Origin: a virus
Length of the DNA: 46,478 bases
IMG/VR virus record: IMGVR_UViG_3300047470_000128
Location: 1 to 46,478 of that record
Strand: one strand, 5' to 3'
This document shows positions 24,911 through 32,741 of the stretch, in pieces. A program made the position numbers and the translations under genes. Position 1 is the first letter of the stretch. Each line of letters starts with the position of its first letter. A model generated the notes under the pieces. That model did not search any database and was not told the DNA's origin. It saw only the letters and a program-made list of their open reading frames with translations.

Positions 24911-26019
24911 TATTTCTCACCTCGCAGGAAGCTGTTGTAGGCCTTGGTGCCGTCGAGAGTCGCCTTGGTGTTGACTTTGGTGGCGTCGTCAGCAAAGCGC
25001 TTCAGGCTGTCGTTGACTGTCGACTTGTCGTCATCCTCGTCTTCGTCCTTGGTTTCCTCTGCCTCATCAGCAGCGGCGTCGAAGGCAGCCAGTACGTAGG
25101 CCTCGGACTTGGCAGCCCAGTCACGGGTCGGCTTGAGTTGCGCCATGGCGGCGCGCTTGATTTCGAGCGGGGACACCAGGCCCTTCGCGTCGAACGACTT
25201 CACGACCCTGGCTGCCAGGGCGATGGTGTCGAGGGTGGACTTCACGCGAGCGCCGATAGCAGCGTCAGAAGTTTCCTTCTTGGCCTCTTCCAGCTCTTCT
25301 TCAGCCGCGTCCTTGGTGGCTTCGGCCTTGTCTGCGCGATCCGACTCTTCATCCGCGAACTTCTGAAGGGTTGCAACGGCGTCTTCGACTACCGAAGCAG
25401 CCTCTTCGTCAAGGATGATGGAGCGGCTTTTCTTGGAGTCTAAAAAGACTTTCCGTTGTGCCATTGGTACACCTTTCGGTTTGTGGTCAAAAATGCGGGC
25501 GACCTTGCCTGCCCGGGCTGCGTCTACAACCGCGTTGTGGTTGATCAGGATGTCGCGTTGTTCGTATTCGTAGGCCGTGCCAGACACCGGATCGATGCCG
25601 GGGGCTTCGACGTACTCGGCCAAGTAGCCAGGGGACAGCTCAGATTTGCCCGACTGGATATCGTCGATAGCGGTCTGGTCCTTGATGATCATGTCTACGA
25701 TCAGGTTGTCACCGTCGCGCTCAACGCCACGCACGTGCCCGACCGAGACTTCCTTGAACGTGGTCGAGTCGACTAAGTCTTCGGGGTGGTCATTGGTCAC
25801 GTCCTTATCGAGGTAGCTCGCCATCGACTCAGGCTTGAATACCTCTTCGGGGGAGCGGTAGACGTTGACGATCCGCTCGGGGCCGTCGAGGTCCAGCTCG
25901 CTCGACAGGTACTGATACACGCCAGTGCGGGCCGCAATTCCCTTCACGCACAGGAAACCCTCGGGCGTGACAGTGCGCGACGTAGGCTTGAAGGCCTCAT
26001 CGATGGTCATTCTTTTCAT
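24910..26019 (-). CDS. DUF2213 prohead protease/scaffold
   Basis: 369 aa. The N-terminal ~180 residues (YLDKDVTNDHPEDLVDS, VDMIIKDQTAIDDIQSGKSE, LSPGYLAEY, INHNAVVDAARAG) match DUF2213, a capsid maturation protease domain. From about 200 on it is acidic coiled coil (EEELEEAKKE, DEDEDD), typical of an attached scaffold. Confidence 0.83.
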   Translation of the reverse strand: MKRMTIDEAFKPTSRTVTPEGFLCVKGIAARTGVYQYLSSELDLDGPERIVNVYRSPEEVFKPESMASYLDKDVTNDHPEDLVDSTTFKEVSVGHVRGVERDGDNLIVDMIIKDQTAIDDIQSGKSELSPGYLAEYVEAPGIDPVSGTAYEYEQRDILINHNAVVDAARAGKVARIFDHKPKGVPMAQRKVFLDSKKSRSIILDEEAASVVEDAVATLQKFADEESDRADKAEATKDAAEEELEEAKKETSDAAIGARVKSTLDTIALAARVVKSFDAKGLVSPLEIKRAAMAQLKPTRDWAAKSEAYVLAAFDAAADEAEETKDEDEDDDKSTVNDSLKRFADDATKVNTKATLDGTKAYNSFLRGEK

Positions 26020-26022
26020 GGG

Positions 26023-26919
26023 TTACCCGTTCTGGTCGGGGAAATAGTTCACGCCGGGGATCATGGCGATACCGACGCAGCGGCAGAGCGGGTGGTGCTT
26101 GCCCGGGTGCAGGTTGGTGACGCCTTTCCAGGTCGCACCCTCCGCCACCTTGTAAACCCCTGGCCCGTAGCCGATGTCCTGCCGCGCAATCCCCCAGCAG
26201 CTGATCTTGGCGTTCGGGTATTTGCCGGAAGGGTTACCGGATACCCGCACGTCGTCAGCATCCTGGGCCTTGTAGTGCACGATCCCGGCTGCGGTCTGGC
26301 GCTGCCGGGTCAGGTCTGAATTGAGTTGCGACACCTGGTCCCGCGCAATCAGCTTTGCCCGGCGCGCACTGACGCCCGTCTCTTCCTGAATCTGCTTGGC
26401 GATGGTGGTAGGCGCGAGGCCGTCCTTCATGCCACCCAGCACAATCGTCTCGACCTTTTTGAAGTAATCGGCCGGGATGGACTTGATCAGGTTGACGTTC
26501 TCGGCAGTGGAGGCTTCCAGATAATCCGTCATGCCCTTGGGCTTGGTGATCAGCTGGAAGTCGATGCCCACGGCCTTGTTGATCGAGTCGCGGAAGTCCT
26601 CAGCGTTGTCGGCTTCGGCACGACTGATGGTCGTTGCGGCTACCCGCTGGATCTGCGCCTCGAACAGCGGAAAGGTGAAGCGCTGGGAGACGCTGCGAAT
26701 GGACTTGAGGATCTCGTCCGTCCAGCTGCCATCGAGCGTCACGCGGCTGTCTGCGATGTAGGCCGGCTTCAGGCGCTTCAATGCCGGCTCAAGCGAGGCG
26801 ATCAGCTCGGAGGCCATCGCCCTGACCAATGCACGCAGCTGACCGAGGTAGTAGCGCTCAGCCTCCTTGCTGGGCATGACCGGTTTAGGCGCCTTCGGCT
26901 TTTTCCGGCGTTTTTCCAT
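26023..26919 (-). CDS. MuF-like minor head protein
   Basis: 298 aa from ATG 26919 (MEKRRKKPKAPKP...), which overlaps the portal end by 35 bp; ATG 26877, just after the portal stop, is an alternative. Residues from about 180 (LAPTTIAKQIQEETGVSARRAKLIARDQ) and the C-terminal Cys/His region (HPGKHHPLCRC) are the head-morphogenesis (SPP1 gp7/Mu gpF) signature. It is likely a few copies per head near the portal. Confidence 0.82.
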   Translation of the reverse strand: MEKRRKKPKAPKPVMPSKEAERYYLGQLRALVRAMASELIASLEPALKRLKPAYIADSRVTLDGSWTDEILKSIRSVSQRFTFPLFEAQIQRVAATTISRAEADNAEDFRDSINKAVGIDFQLITKPKGMTDYLEASTAENVNLIKSIPADYFKKVETIVLGGMKDGLAPTTIAKQIQEETGVSARRAKLIARDQVSQLNSDLTRQRQTAAGIVHYKAQDADDVRVSGNPSGKYPNAKISCWGIARQDIGYGPGVYKVAEGATWKGVTNLHPGKHHPLCRCVGIAMIPGVNYFPDQNG

Positions 26920-28291
26920 CAGCGCCTGGTTCGTAGCCGTCAGTTTCGCCAAGGGAGAAACCGGGGAGGTCTTTGCCGTCGTCGCCAAGGCCATTGTCCT
27001 GATCCTTCTCCAGCTGCTCTTGAGCCTTGATCTGCTCATCGGTGATGGCGTAGGTGCCTTTCGACTGTGCGCGGCGCATGGCATGGCTTGGGCGAATCAC
27101 ACCGCTCTCGATGTTCATCGCATCCGCCTGGGCGTCGGCAAGGTCTTCCTGAGCCTGCTCATTGCCCGAAGGCAGTGACAGCGGATTCCACTCGAACTCG
27201 ATGCCTTCCGGGTACGTGCCCAGCGCCGAGCGGATCAGCACCTGGTCCAGCGCCTCAAGGTCTAGACGCATCTGGCCGTCCTGCTTGCCCTTGATGGTGC
27301 CGTGGTACGTCTTCAGATCGCCTTCACCGGTTGAGCTGAGGCCTGCTGCTGATTGGCCCCACAACTCGGTCACCGGCATTTCAGCGGCGCCTGCCGTCCA
27401 CACCATGAACTGCTCCATGATCTGGCTCAGACCGGAGAAGGCGATGCTCTTTCGGTCAAACGTCTCGTTGCCCTCATCCAGCAGAGCCAAGTTCACGATC
27501 GACTTCATCATGCCGAACAAGCGATACCGCTCGGTGATCATGTCTTTCGACGGACCCGCAAGCTCGCTCTTCAGGTTCTTCACGCTGATCGTGTCGACGT
27601 TGGCTTCCAGTACCAGGGAGGCGATACCGCCCTTGGTAGCCACCACGTCGCGCAGGTCAGACATGCAGCGGCGCAGGCGACTGTCACCCCACCCCTGTTC
27701 GAACATGCGCATGCGGCGCGGCAGGCGAGCCCCAGTCCGGCGAACGATGTGGCTGTAGTGAATCTTCTGGGTGCCGTTAACCATCATGTAGAACTCGGGC
27801 ATCATCCAGTTCGGCTTGAGCGGGTCGGTCAGGTTGAATTCAATCGGCTGGATATCCCAGCGATCGAGCACAACCAAATTCTTCAGCCCGCCCTTCTTGA
27901 CCTTGTCCAGGTCGAGCGGCTGACTCAGATCCTGCTTGGTCACCATCAGCAGTGCAGCACCACCGTACAGGTCCGCCCAGCAGCAGGTATCCAGATAGGC
28001 TTGCTGCACACCGAGCCGGCGCTCTTCGGATTCGATCTGCTTGGACTGCTTGCCGCTGAACTTGCGCCATTCACGCAGCGCGTCTTCGTTCGGCTTGTCC
28101 ACGATGCGGCGGGCGATCCAGTTGGACTGATACGCCGCTTCCAGCTCGAACTGGTTCACGAACTCGAAACCGAAAGAGTTGTGCGTGCGCTTGTCTCGAC
28201 CGGTCCCGAGATTGGCTACCAGGTTCGAGAGGCTGTCAGTCGTGACTACGCCACCCGAATGCACCTGAATTCGTGGTTTTGACTCGGTCAT
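26885..28291 (-). CDS. portal protein (DUF1073)
   Basis: 468 aa. FGFEFVNQFELEAAYQSNWI, ARRIVDKPNEDALREWRKF, AYLDTCCWADLYGGAALLM and PVTELWGQSAAGLSSTGEGD are typical of DUF1073 portals. The C-terminus is acidic and ends without a fused enzyme domain. The portal is the dodecameric DNA gate of the head. Site A of the CGCGACAC palindrome family lies 18 bp before its ATG (RBS AGGACC). Confidence 0.9.
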   Translation of the reverse strand: MTESKPRIQVHSGGVVTTDSLSNLVANLGTGRDKRTHNSFGFEFVNQFELEAAYQSNWIARRIVDKPNEDALREWRKFSGKQSKQIESEERRLGVQQAYLDTCCWADLYGGAALLMVTKQDLSQPLDLDKVKKGGLKNLVVLDRWDIQPIEFNLTDPLKPNWMMPEFYMMVNGTQKIHYSHIVRRTGARLPRRMRMFEQGWGDSRLRRCMSDLRDVVATKGGIASLVLEANVDTISVKNLKSELAGPSKDMITERYRLFGMMKSIVNLALLDEGNETFDRKSIAFSGLSQIMEQFMVWTAGAAEMPVTELWGQSAAGLSSTGEGDLKTYHGTIKGKQDGQMRLDLEALDQVLIRSALGTYPEGIEFEWNPLSLPSGNEQAQEDLADAQADAMNIESGVIRPSHAMRRAQSKGTYAITDEQIKAQEQLEKDQDNGLGDDGKDLPGFSLGETDGYEPGADGKTPEKAEGA

Positions 28292-28308
28292 GATTTAGGT
28301 CCTATTCC

Positions 28309-28344
28309 GCGACACGTTTTCGCGATGCTTGTTTTGTGTCGCGA
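28309..28344. promoter_or_regulatory. palindromic site A (CGCGACAC-N20-GTGTCGCG)
   Basis: CGCGACAC at 28309-28316 and GTGTCGCG at 28337-28344, exactly 20 bp apart; the plus-strand left half continues GTTTT and the right half is preceded by TTTT. It sits directly upstream of the portal ribosome-binding site, so it could be an operator for head-gene expression or an RNA hairpin in the leader. Confidence 0.75.
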
Positions 28345-28347
28345 GAT

Positions 28348-28386
28348 ATCTCATCAGCGCACTCAGCGAATGCACTCATGAGATAC
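28348..28386. repeat. second inverted repeat with CACTCA direct repeats
   Basis: TATCTCAT (28348-28355) is mirrored by ATGAGATA (28379-28386); the 23-bp spacer carries two GCACTCA copies, the first with a G-C-G-C lead. It adjoins site A on the side away from the portal, in a 120-bp gap without genes that is a candidate control region for the head genes. Confidence 0.5.
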
Positions 28387-28411
28387 GGCGGCCATGTAGA
28401 CCGCCTCAGCT

Positions 28412-28711
28412 TCAATCCCCCGGCGTCCATACAAGCGCCTTGTGCTTGCGGTTCGCCATGGGCAGGAGGTTGCAAGTTACGGGTTTAGGGCTAGGCCCCA
28501 GGGGATTCGGTGGAGGGTGCTGCTGTAGTGCCTGACCTACAGCAATCGGATCTGGCGGCGATGGCAACTTGGGGATGTTTGCAACGAAGGCATATTCGTG
28601 CCCTGCGTCGCGGTAGGAATGCTCATCCACAATCTCGACATTGGGCATCTTGGCAGCGAGCAGTCCCGCCAGGGCCAGGCTAAGCGCACCACCCATCAAA
28701 AGAATTCGCAT
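28412..28711 (-). CDS. small exported or membrane-anchored Pro-rich protein
   Basis: 99 aa. Residues 3-20 (ILLMGGALSLALAGLLAA) are a signal peptide or anchor; the remainder is soluble with a Pro-rich stretch (SPPDP, QHPPPNPLGPSPKP). It lies downstream of holin-type genes, so an envelope role in lysis is possible. It resembles a spanin in architecture but has no lipobox Cys, and a real spanin pair exists at 4936-5433. Confidence 0.6.
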   Translation of the reverse strand: MRILLMGGALSLALAGLLAAKMPNVEIVDEHSYRDAGHEYAFVANIPKLPSPPDPIAVGQALQQHPPPNPLGPSPKPVTCNLLPMANRKHKALVWTPGD

Positions 28712-28714
28712 GAA

Positions 28715-28873
28715 TCACCGCACCTTGATCTTTGTTCCCCGCCCAACCCAGTACGCCACCTTGTCGGGGTCTGGGTTCAGTCCGGTCAGATTGGAGACGA
28801 GCTGAACACCGTGCAGGTACGCATGCAGCCACCAAGCGAGCCTGATGGTCACCTTGATCTCTGCGACCTTCAT
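28715..28873 (-). CDS. 52-aa conserved small phage protein
   Basis: It starts at ATG 28873, one base after the stop of the upstream holin-like gene, and ends 3 bp before the next start. The sequence (MKVAEIKVTIRLAWWLHAYL..., LNPDPDKVAYWVGRGTKIKV) has an aromatic amphipathic N-terminal helix. The tight packing in the operon and good composition support it as a gene; the function is unknown. Confidence 0.65.
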   Translation of the reverse strand: MKVAEIKVTIRLAWWLHAYLHGVQLVSNLTGLNPDPDKVAYWVGRGTKIKVR

Positions 28874-28874
28874 G

Positions 28875-29069
28875 TCACTTCACCAGCTTCGGCTGAAGGA
28901 CCACGCGAGCGATCATCACCAGCAGACCCAGCACGCCATAGGCCACTGGTGGCAGCACAGCCTGAAGTTGCGGCATCAGCTGTTCAGCTACCCCCAGGGC
29001 AGCAATGGCGCCGCCGGCCTGAACGCTGGTCATGCTCAGCGCTTGCTTCCAGTTATCGATCAGTTGCAT
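28875..29069 (-). CDS. small holin-like membrane protein
   Basis: 64 aa with AGGAG 6-7 bases before ATG 29069. It has two hydrophobic segments (about 15-34 and 40-58) with a short charged end (QPKLVK). The N-terminus MQLIDNWKQALSM is like the DUF7940 putative holins found in many Pseudomonas phages. It follows the S-type holin by 3 bp and may be a second holin or an antiholin. Confidence 0.7.
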   Translation of the reverse strand: MQLIDNWKQALSMTSVQAGGAIAALGVAEQLMPQLQAVLPPVAYGVLGLLVMIARVVLQPKLVK

Positions 29070-29072
29070 TGG

Positions 29073-29405
29073 TCACTCCTGCCGCTTGGGCAATTTGAAG
29101 TCGGTGAATCGGTCAGCCAGGGCGGCAACCTTCTTCACGCCGAGGGTGCCGATGCAGGCGCCGACGGCAGCTGCAAGGCTCGAGGGGAGGTTGAAATATT
29201 CGAGCAGCGGGAATGCCCCGGCTGTGATCGCTCCACACAGGCAGGACTCAAGCAGGGCCTGTCGCCGCCCTCCGCCGCCGTAGATGACGCGCAAGAAGGC
29301 GATCCAGCACGACAGCGCCGCGGCATAGAGCATCGGTGAGTTCTGGCTGAGCCAGGCCATGACGATGAGCCAGGTTTCCGGGTTCTTCTCTGGCATATGT
29401 GACAT
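29073..29405 (-). CDS. lambda S-type holin
   Basis: 110 aa from ATG 29405, with GGAGG 7 bases upstream. There are three hydrophobic stretches, a YGGGGRRQALLESCLCGAIT motif and a charged C-terminus (DRFTDFKLPKRQE), as in lambda family holins. The start reads MSHMPEKN: two Met codons three apart recall the lambda S107/S105 dual start, where the longer product is an inhibitor, but here only the first has a clear ribosome-binding site. Confidence 0.8.
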   Translation of the reverse strand: MSHMPEKNPETWLIVMAWLSQNSPMLYAAALSCWIAFLRVIYGGGGRRQALLESCLCGAITAGAFPLLEYFNLPSSLAAAVGACIGTLGVKKVAALADRFTDFKLPKRQE

Positions 29406-29501
29406 CCAGCGTCCTCCCTTGCGGGGAGCGAGAATAGGTCCGGCACTCCCCGCCTCTCTCATCCGCTCGGAGCAAGGACGATGGCGTGGGTGCCAGATAC
29501 G

Positions 29502-29526
29502 AAAAAGCCCCTGCGGATGCAGAGGC
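29502..29526 (-). terminator. intrinsic terminator upstream of the holin
   Basis: On the - strand GCCTCTGC pairs with GCAGGGGC (one G-U) over a 4-nt loop and is followed by UUUUU. It is the second of two tandem leftward terminators between the small membrane genes and the holin. Confidence 0.78.
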
Positions 29527-29591
29527 CTGAATGAGGCCCTCTCCGGGCGCGACGATTAAATGCGCCGATGGATGAGAGAAACTGGAGACGC

Positions 29592-29616
29592 AAAAAACCC
29601 CGCACTTGGCGAGGTT
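29592..29616 (-). terminator. intrinsic terminator after the 116-aa membrane gene
   Basis: On the - strand AACCTCGC pairs with GCGGGGTT (one G-U) over a 5-nt loop, followed by six U. It ends the transcript of the two membrane genes at 29645-30167. Confidence 0.8.
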
Positions 29617-29644
29617 TGGTGAGTCATTGGTGCTTTTGAGCGGC

Positions 29645-29995
29645 TTAGTCAGGCGTTGCGGCAGGCGCCAAGGAGGGAGACGCGACTTTCTTACGCAAAT
29701 CTTTGGGGGCTATGGTTTCCCCTAGGACGAAGAAAATCCCCACGCATCCGGCCAATGCCATCGACCCCTTTGCACCCATGGCGACATTAAGCAGGCCGGA
29801 GCTAAAAGGCGATACTGCCAAGGCGAAGAATGGAACCATAGTCGCACCGTTCAGGAAGGAGATGACGCACTCATCCTTCATGATGCTCCGGCTTTGCATG
29901 AGCCATCTCAACACGACACAGCAAAGACCTACAACGACGGTCCAAGCATCTATGGTCCATTCAGTTACTAGCGATAGGAATGGACCAAATTCCAT
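29645..29995 (-). CDS. multi-pass membrane protein, unknown
   Basis: 116 aa with three hydrophobic segments: about 13-34 (TIDAWTVVVGLCCVVLRWLM), 48-63 and 72-91 (AMGAKGSMALAGCVGIFFVLG), then a charged Ala/Pro tail. It begins one base after the stop of the 56-aa gene. The pair has a candidate promoter of its own and is bounded by terminators, so it forms a self-contained unit. Superinfection exclusion or lysis control are possible; the function is not recognised. Confidence 0.65.
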   Translation of the reverse strand: MEFGPFLSLVTEWTIDAWTVVVGLCCVVLRWLMQSRSIMKDECVISFLNGATMVPFFALAVSPFSSGLLNVAMGAKGSMALAGCVGIFFVLGETIAPKDLRKKVASPSLAPAATPD

Positions 29996-29996
29996 G

Positions 29997-30167
29997 TCAG
30001 ATGATGGCCAGGGATTTGATAGCTACCAAAGCGGACCCAGCACCGACAACAGATGCAAAGCTCATGCTGCCCAAGGAAGAGGTATCAATACCGAACATGC
30101 CGGCTATGGCTACACCGACGATAGCGCCAGAGAACATCAGACGCAAAGTCCTGAAATTCAGAGTCAT
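29997..30167 (-). CDS. 56-aa membrane protein
   Basis: ATG 30167 with AAGGAGAAGTAAT upstream. Two hydrophobic stretches occur, about 10-27 (LMFSGAIVGVAIAGMF) and 38-56 (ASVVGAGSALVAIKS). It is translated just before the 116-aa membrane protein (stop and next start are one base apart), so the two probably act together. It looks like a small two-pass holin or exclusion protein, but no family is recognised. Confidence 0.6.
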   Translation of the reverse strand: MTLNFRTLRLMFSGAIVGVAIAGMFGIDTSSLGSMSFASVVGAGSALVAIKSLAII

Positions 30168-30209
30168 ATTACTTCTCCTTGTGTGGGCGGGCTGCTTGAA
30201 AGCGGGCGC

Positions 30210-30238
30210 ATTCTGCTAGACGCCCTTATGTTATGCAA
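30210..30238 (-). promoter_or_regulatory. candidate leftward promoter
   Basis: On the - strand TTGCAT (30233-30238) and CAGAAT (30210-30215) are separated by 17 bp, upstream of the 56-aa gene at 30167. The -10 is imperfect. Confidence 0.4.
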
Positions 30239-30361
30239 CTTCTACGACAGCAAATCTAGCCCCGAATTCGACGAATTTTGGAGAATTTAAAAGGCATTTC
30301 GAGGGCTTTTATCGAAGATGATATCAATATGATCTCGAAATCCTATCGAATCGCAGAAGTT

Positions 30362-30397
30362 CGCGACACGTTTTTGCAAAAAATATTTTGTGTCGCA
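30362..30397. promoter_or_regulatory. palindromic site B
   Basis: CGCGACAC (30362-30369) and GTGTCGCA (30390-30397), again 20 bp apart; the left half continues GTTTT and the right half is preceded by TTTT as at site A. One base of the right arm differs. It lies in the early/late gap, about 125 bp upstream of the candidate promoter. Confidence 0.72.
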
Positions 30398-30457
30398 ACA
30401 CCCTTAATCGGAGGTGTTTTCACACTTCCACCCATTCGGACTTAATGTGGAACGAAC

Positions 30458-30489
30458 AAAAAAGCCCAGCGGTTAGGCCGGGCTTTTTG
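30458..30489. terminator. bidirectional intrinsic terminator
   Basis: AAAAAAGCCC (from 30458) and GGGCTTTTTG (to 30489) flank a short GC-rich loop, giving U-tracts in both directions. It closes the leftward early operon, whose last gene ends at 30556. Confidence 0.85.
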
Positions 30490-30555
30490 TTGTCACCTAC
30501 TACGTGCGCAGGAATGACAGGATGGGTAGATAATGGCTCATTGGCTCAATGCCAG

Positions 30556-31101
30556 TCAAGCAACTTCTGACATCACAAGGCCTTCATGCTCAAGTATGTG
30601 CTGAGCCTCCATAAGGGCCAGATCCACGCTGCTCTCCAGAGCCTTTCGAATGTCCCTCCTCCACCGCTCCTGCGTCTTGATCGGATGAGGCTCGTTCGAC
30701 CAGTTGTCCATTTCGTACCACCCGGCCGGCAGTACGTTGGTCGAGCGCTTCCCGTCCGAGCCCGGCAACTTTGGCAGCGCCCAGGTGACGATGGCGCAAT
30801 GCAGAAACCGCTCCGGCGCCGGCGACCGCATGACCTTCGTCAGCTCGGCAATGGCAGAGTGCTTGCGCTCGGTGTGCGTCGAGAACTTCGCCACCAATGC
30901 CCGCCAATGCGCAGCAGACAGCGACTTGTGCAATCGGCCAAACACCCAGCAGTCGGTGAGGAAAGCGGCCTCCTTGCCAACGATCTCCCCCTTCTGCTTG
31001 GCGCACTGCACCTTGGGTTCAAAGTCACAGCCACCGGCAGAGTTGATGGTCTCGGCGGCTAGCGCCCGAACAACTGCGGATACCACGTTGCGATAGGTCA
31101 T
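30556..31101 (-). CDS. probable late regulator (Q position)
   Basis: 181 aa from ATG 31101, overlapping the NinG stop (ATGA) with GGGAG upstream. Helical, with CDFEPKVQCAKQKGEIVGKE early, a WRALVAKFSTHTERKH block (about 67-82) and YEMDNWSNEPHPIKTQERWRRDI later. It is a common Pseudomonas phage protein at the end of the early operon. The position immediately after NinG, before a terminator and the late genes, is that of antiterminator Q, but the sequence does not prove it. Confidence 0.6.
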   Translation of the reverse strand: MTYRNVVSAVVRALAAETINSAGGCDFEPKVQCAKQKGEIVGKEAAFLTDCWVFGRLHKSLSAAHWRALVAKFSTHTERKHSAIAELTKVMRSPAPERFLHCAIVTWALPKLPGSDGKRSTNVLPAGWYEMDNWSNEPHPIKTQERWRRDIRKALESSVDLALMEAQHILEHEGLVMSEVA

Positions 31102-31679
31102 GCTGCTGCTCCCTTCAATTCTCTGGTCAGTGCCCGGTAATCGGCCTTGATGGTCTTGATCTCGTCGACGGTGTACTTTCGGGCCGAATGAGGCCCTTCG
31201 AGCCACTCGACTTGTGCGTCGCCGATCAGCTGTAGGAGCGAAAGGCGGTAATTCACCAGGTTGCCGGACAGGTGCGTATTGCACGGGGCGCACTGCTTCC
31301 ACACGTTGAGCGGCTCGAATCGCAGTTCGGGGTTCGCTCCCACAGAGCGGTAGTGCCCAGCGTGGTATTGGCCTTCGTGGTGGCGACCGCAACTCACACA
31401 AGGACGATCGGCGTCACGCAGGCGAATCCATTCGTTGAATGCGGCCTGGGCTTCGCGCAAGTGATCCGCCCTGCTCTTCAGCTTCTCCTTGCGGACCTTG
31501 ATCTCCCGGCGTTCGATCTGTGCCAGCGACTTCCGCGCCTTCTCCTGATTCACATCCTTGATGGCCAGGCCGCACTTCGGGCTGCACACGGCCTGACCCA
31601 GGCGCTGCGGCGGGAAGCTGATGCCGCAGGCCGGGTTTTTGCACTTCTTCGGTCGAGGCTGTTTTGCTGGAAGCCTCAT
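31098..31679 (-). CDS. ninG: NinG recombination protein
   Basis: 193 aa. N-terminal zinc-binding Cys pattern (KCKNPACGISF ... VCSPKC), a long basic helix (about 48-85), and an HNH-like C-terminal part with CVSCGRHHEGQYHAGHY and QCAPCN. This is the NinG/Rap family that helps lambda Red recombination as a structure-directed nuclease. It is coupled to both neighbours by 4-bp overlaps. Confidence 0.9.
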   Translation of the reverse strand: MRLPAKQPRPKKCKNPACGISFPPQRLGQAVCSPKCGLAIKDVNQEKARKSLAQIERREIKVRKEKLKSRADHLREAQAAFNEWIRLRDADRPCVSCGRHHEGQYHAGHYRSVGANPELRFEPLNVWKQCAPCNTHLSGNLVNYRLSLLQLIGDAQVEWLEGPHSARKYTVDEIKTIKADYRALTRELKGAAA

Positions 31680-32146
31680 GCAGCCACCTCGCCCAGCAGA
31701 TCCGTAAAGACCACACCGCGCTCCGTGAAATCGGCCACGATGCGATCGGTGTAGGCGATGCCTTGGGCGCGACTGAACAACCGGGTCACCGGGAAACCAT
31801 CCGGCCCGAACAGAGGGCAGCTACCCATCAGATCGAGCTTCTGCTCGTAGGACAGGTGCCGCATGGTGCGATACCAGGAGTTACGGAAGTCGTCTTCCTC
31901 GTTCAGCAGGATCTGGACCCCGAAATGCAGCTTGCAGTAACGGCGCGCGTCGTCGACGTCGCCGATCTGCGTCATCGCGGCGATGCGCTGGTACAGCGAA
32001 AACCACAGGGCGTTCTGGTCCAGGGTGCGATCCTTGCCCGGGCGCAGCGACACGACGACGAACTTCTTGTCGCGGTACATGGTGGTCAGGCTGGTGATGG
32101 CCTCGGAAAGCTTGGCCTGGCTGTTGACGCTGATCTTGTCAGTCAT
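31676..32146 (-). CDS. ninB: NinB-like recombination protein
   Basis: 156 aa. The central RTLDQNALWFSLYQRIA (about 39-56) matches the LDQN motif of NinB, a single-stranded-DNA binding modulator of phage recombination; the remainder is more divergent. It lies directly before NinG as in lambdoid nin regions. Confidence 0.65.
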   Translation of the reverse strand: MTDKISVNSQAKLSEAITSLTTMYRDKKFVVVSLRPGKDRTLDQNALWFSLYQRIAAMTQIGDVDDARRYCKLHFGVQILLNEEDDFRNSWYRTMRHLSYEQKLDLMGSCPLFGPDGFPVTRLFSRAQGIAYTDRIVADFTERGVVFTDLLGEVAA

Positions 32147-32741
32147 GCTTGGCCTCCTTGATCATTTCGGTCTGCTCATCAGCCCAGGGAAACCGCGCGT
32201 GCTCGCTGAAATCAATTTCCCAGTGCGCAGGCTCGGTCATTCCGACGTTGTCGTAGTGCGCCTCACAGTGACGGCACTCGAACACGTAAAAGCCCGGTCC
32301 TTGCTCGAAGTAGTCCTCGGCATTTTCGAGCACCTCGCCCTGTATCAGAGCGATTTGATCGACGCAGATTGCGCCGTGCACCGCGCTGATGAATGGGGTG
32401 TCACCCTCGCCGAGAAACACCTGAACCCATACCGACTCATCCGGATTGCGCCATGCGTCGGCGTCATATTGGGTCTGCTCCAAATCATCGCGCAGCGCCT
32501 CGTTCTCGGCCTGGAGCTGGTCGCGTTCGGCAGTCAGCGCATTCCGCTTATCCCCCAGATGCTCAACCAGATCATTGGATTCATTGAGGTCAGACTTCAG
32601 CCGCTCGTTCTCGGCGATCAGGGCCAGGACCGTGGCAGGGCTGGCTGCACGATCAAATGCGACGGTGCATGGCAGATGCGGCGAATCATCGGATGGCATT
32701 GCAGCCACTGCCAGGCGCTTCAGTTCGCTGTAATCGCTCAT
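32139..32741 (-). CDS. Ea22/Ead-like protein
   Basis: 200 aa. After a short N-terminal motif (SDYSELKRLAVAA) there is a coiled coil (about 40-90, ENERLKSDLNE...ENEALRDDLE), then a separate C-terminal domain with FECRHCEAHYDN, a possible metal site. This layout (Ead-type start, coiled coil, swappable C-terminus) is typical of accessory genes in lambdoid early regions. The role is unknown. Its start overlaps the upstream 31-aa gene by 4 bp. Confidence 0.68.
   Translation of the reverse strand: MSDYSELKRLAVAAMPSDDSPHLPCTVAFDRAASPATVLALIAENERLKSDLNESNDLVEHLGDKRNALTAERDQLQAENEALRDDLEQTQYDADAWRNPDESVWVQVFLGEGDTPFISAVHGAICVDQIALIQGEVLENAEDYFEQGPGFYVFECRHCEAHYDNVGMTEPAHWEIDFSEHARFPWADEQTEMIKEAKHD

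Larger units (their letters stand above)
30168..30555. other. 388-bp gap between early and late blocks
   Basis: No gene is seen. The gap holds a candidate leftward promoter (30210-30238), palindromic site B (30362-30397) and a bidirectional terminator (30458-30489). The middle part (30240-30360) is AT-rich. In lambda the equivalent place holds the late promoter and its antiterminator target, so this is the natural site for late-gene control. Confidence 0.7.

Noticed and set aside
28412-28711. The 99-aa exported protein as a spanin
   Set aside because: It has no lipobox Cys, no nested partner frame, and a convincing Rz/Rz1 pair is present at 4936-5433.
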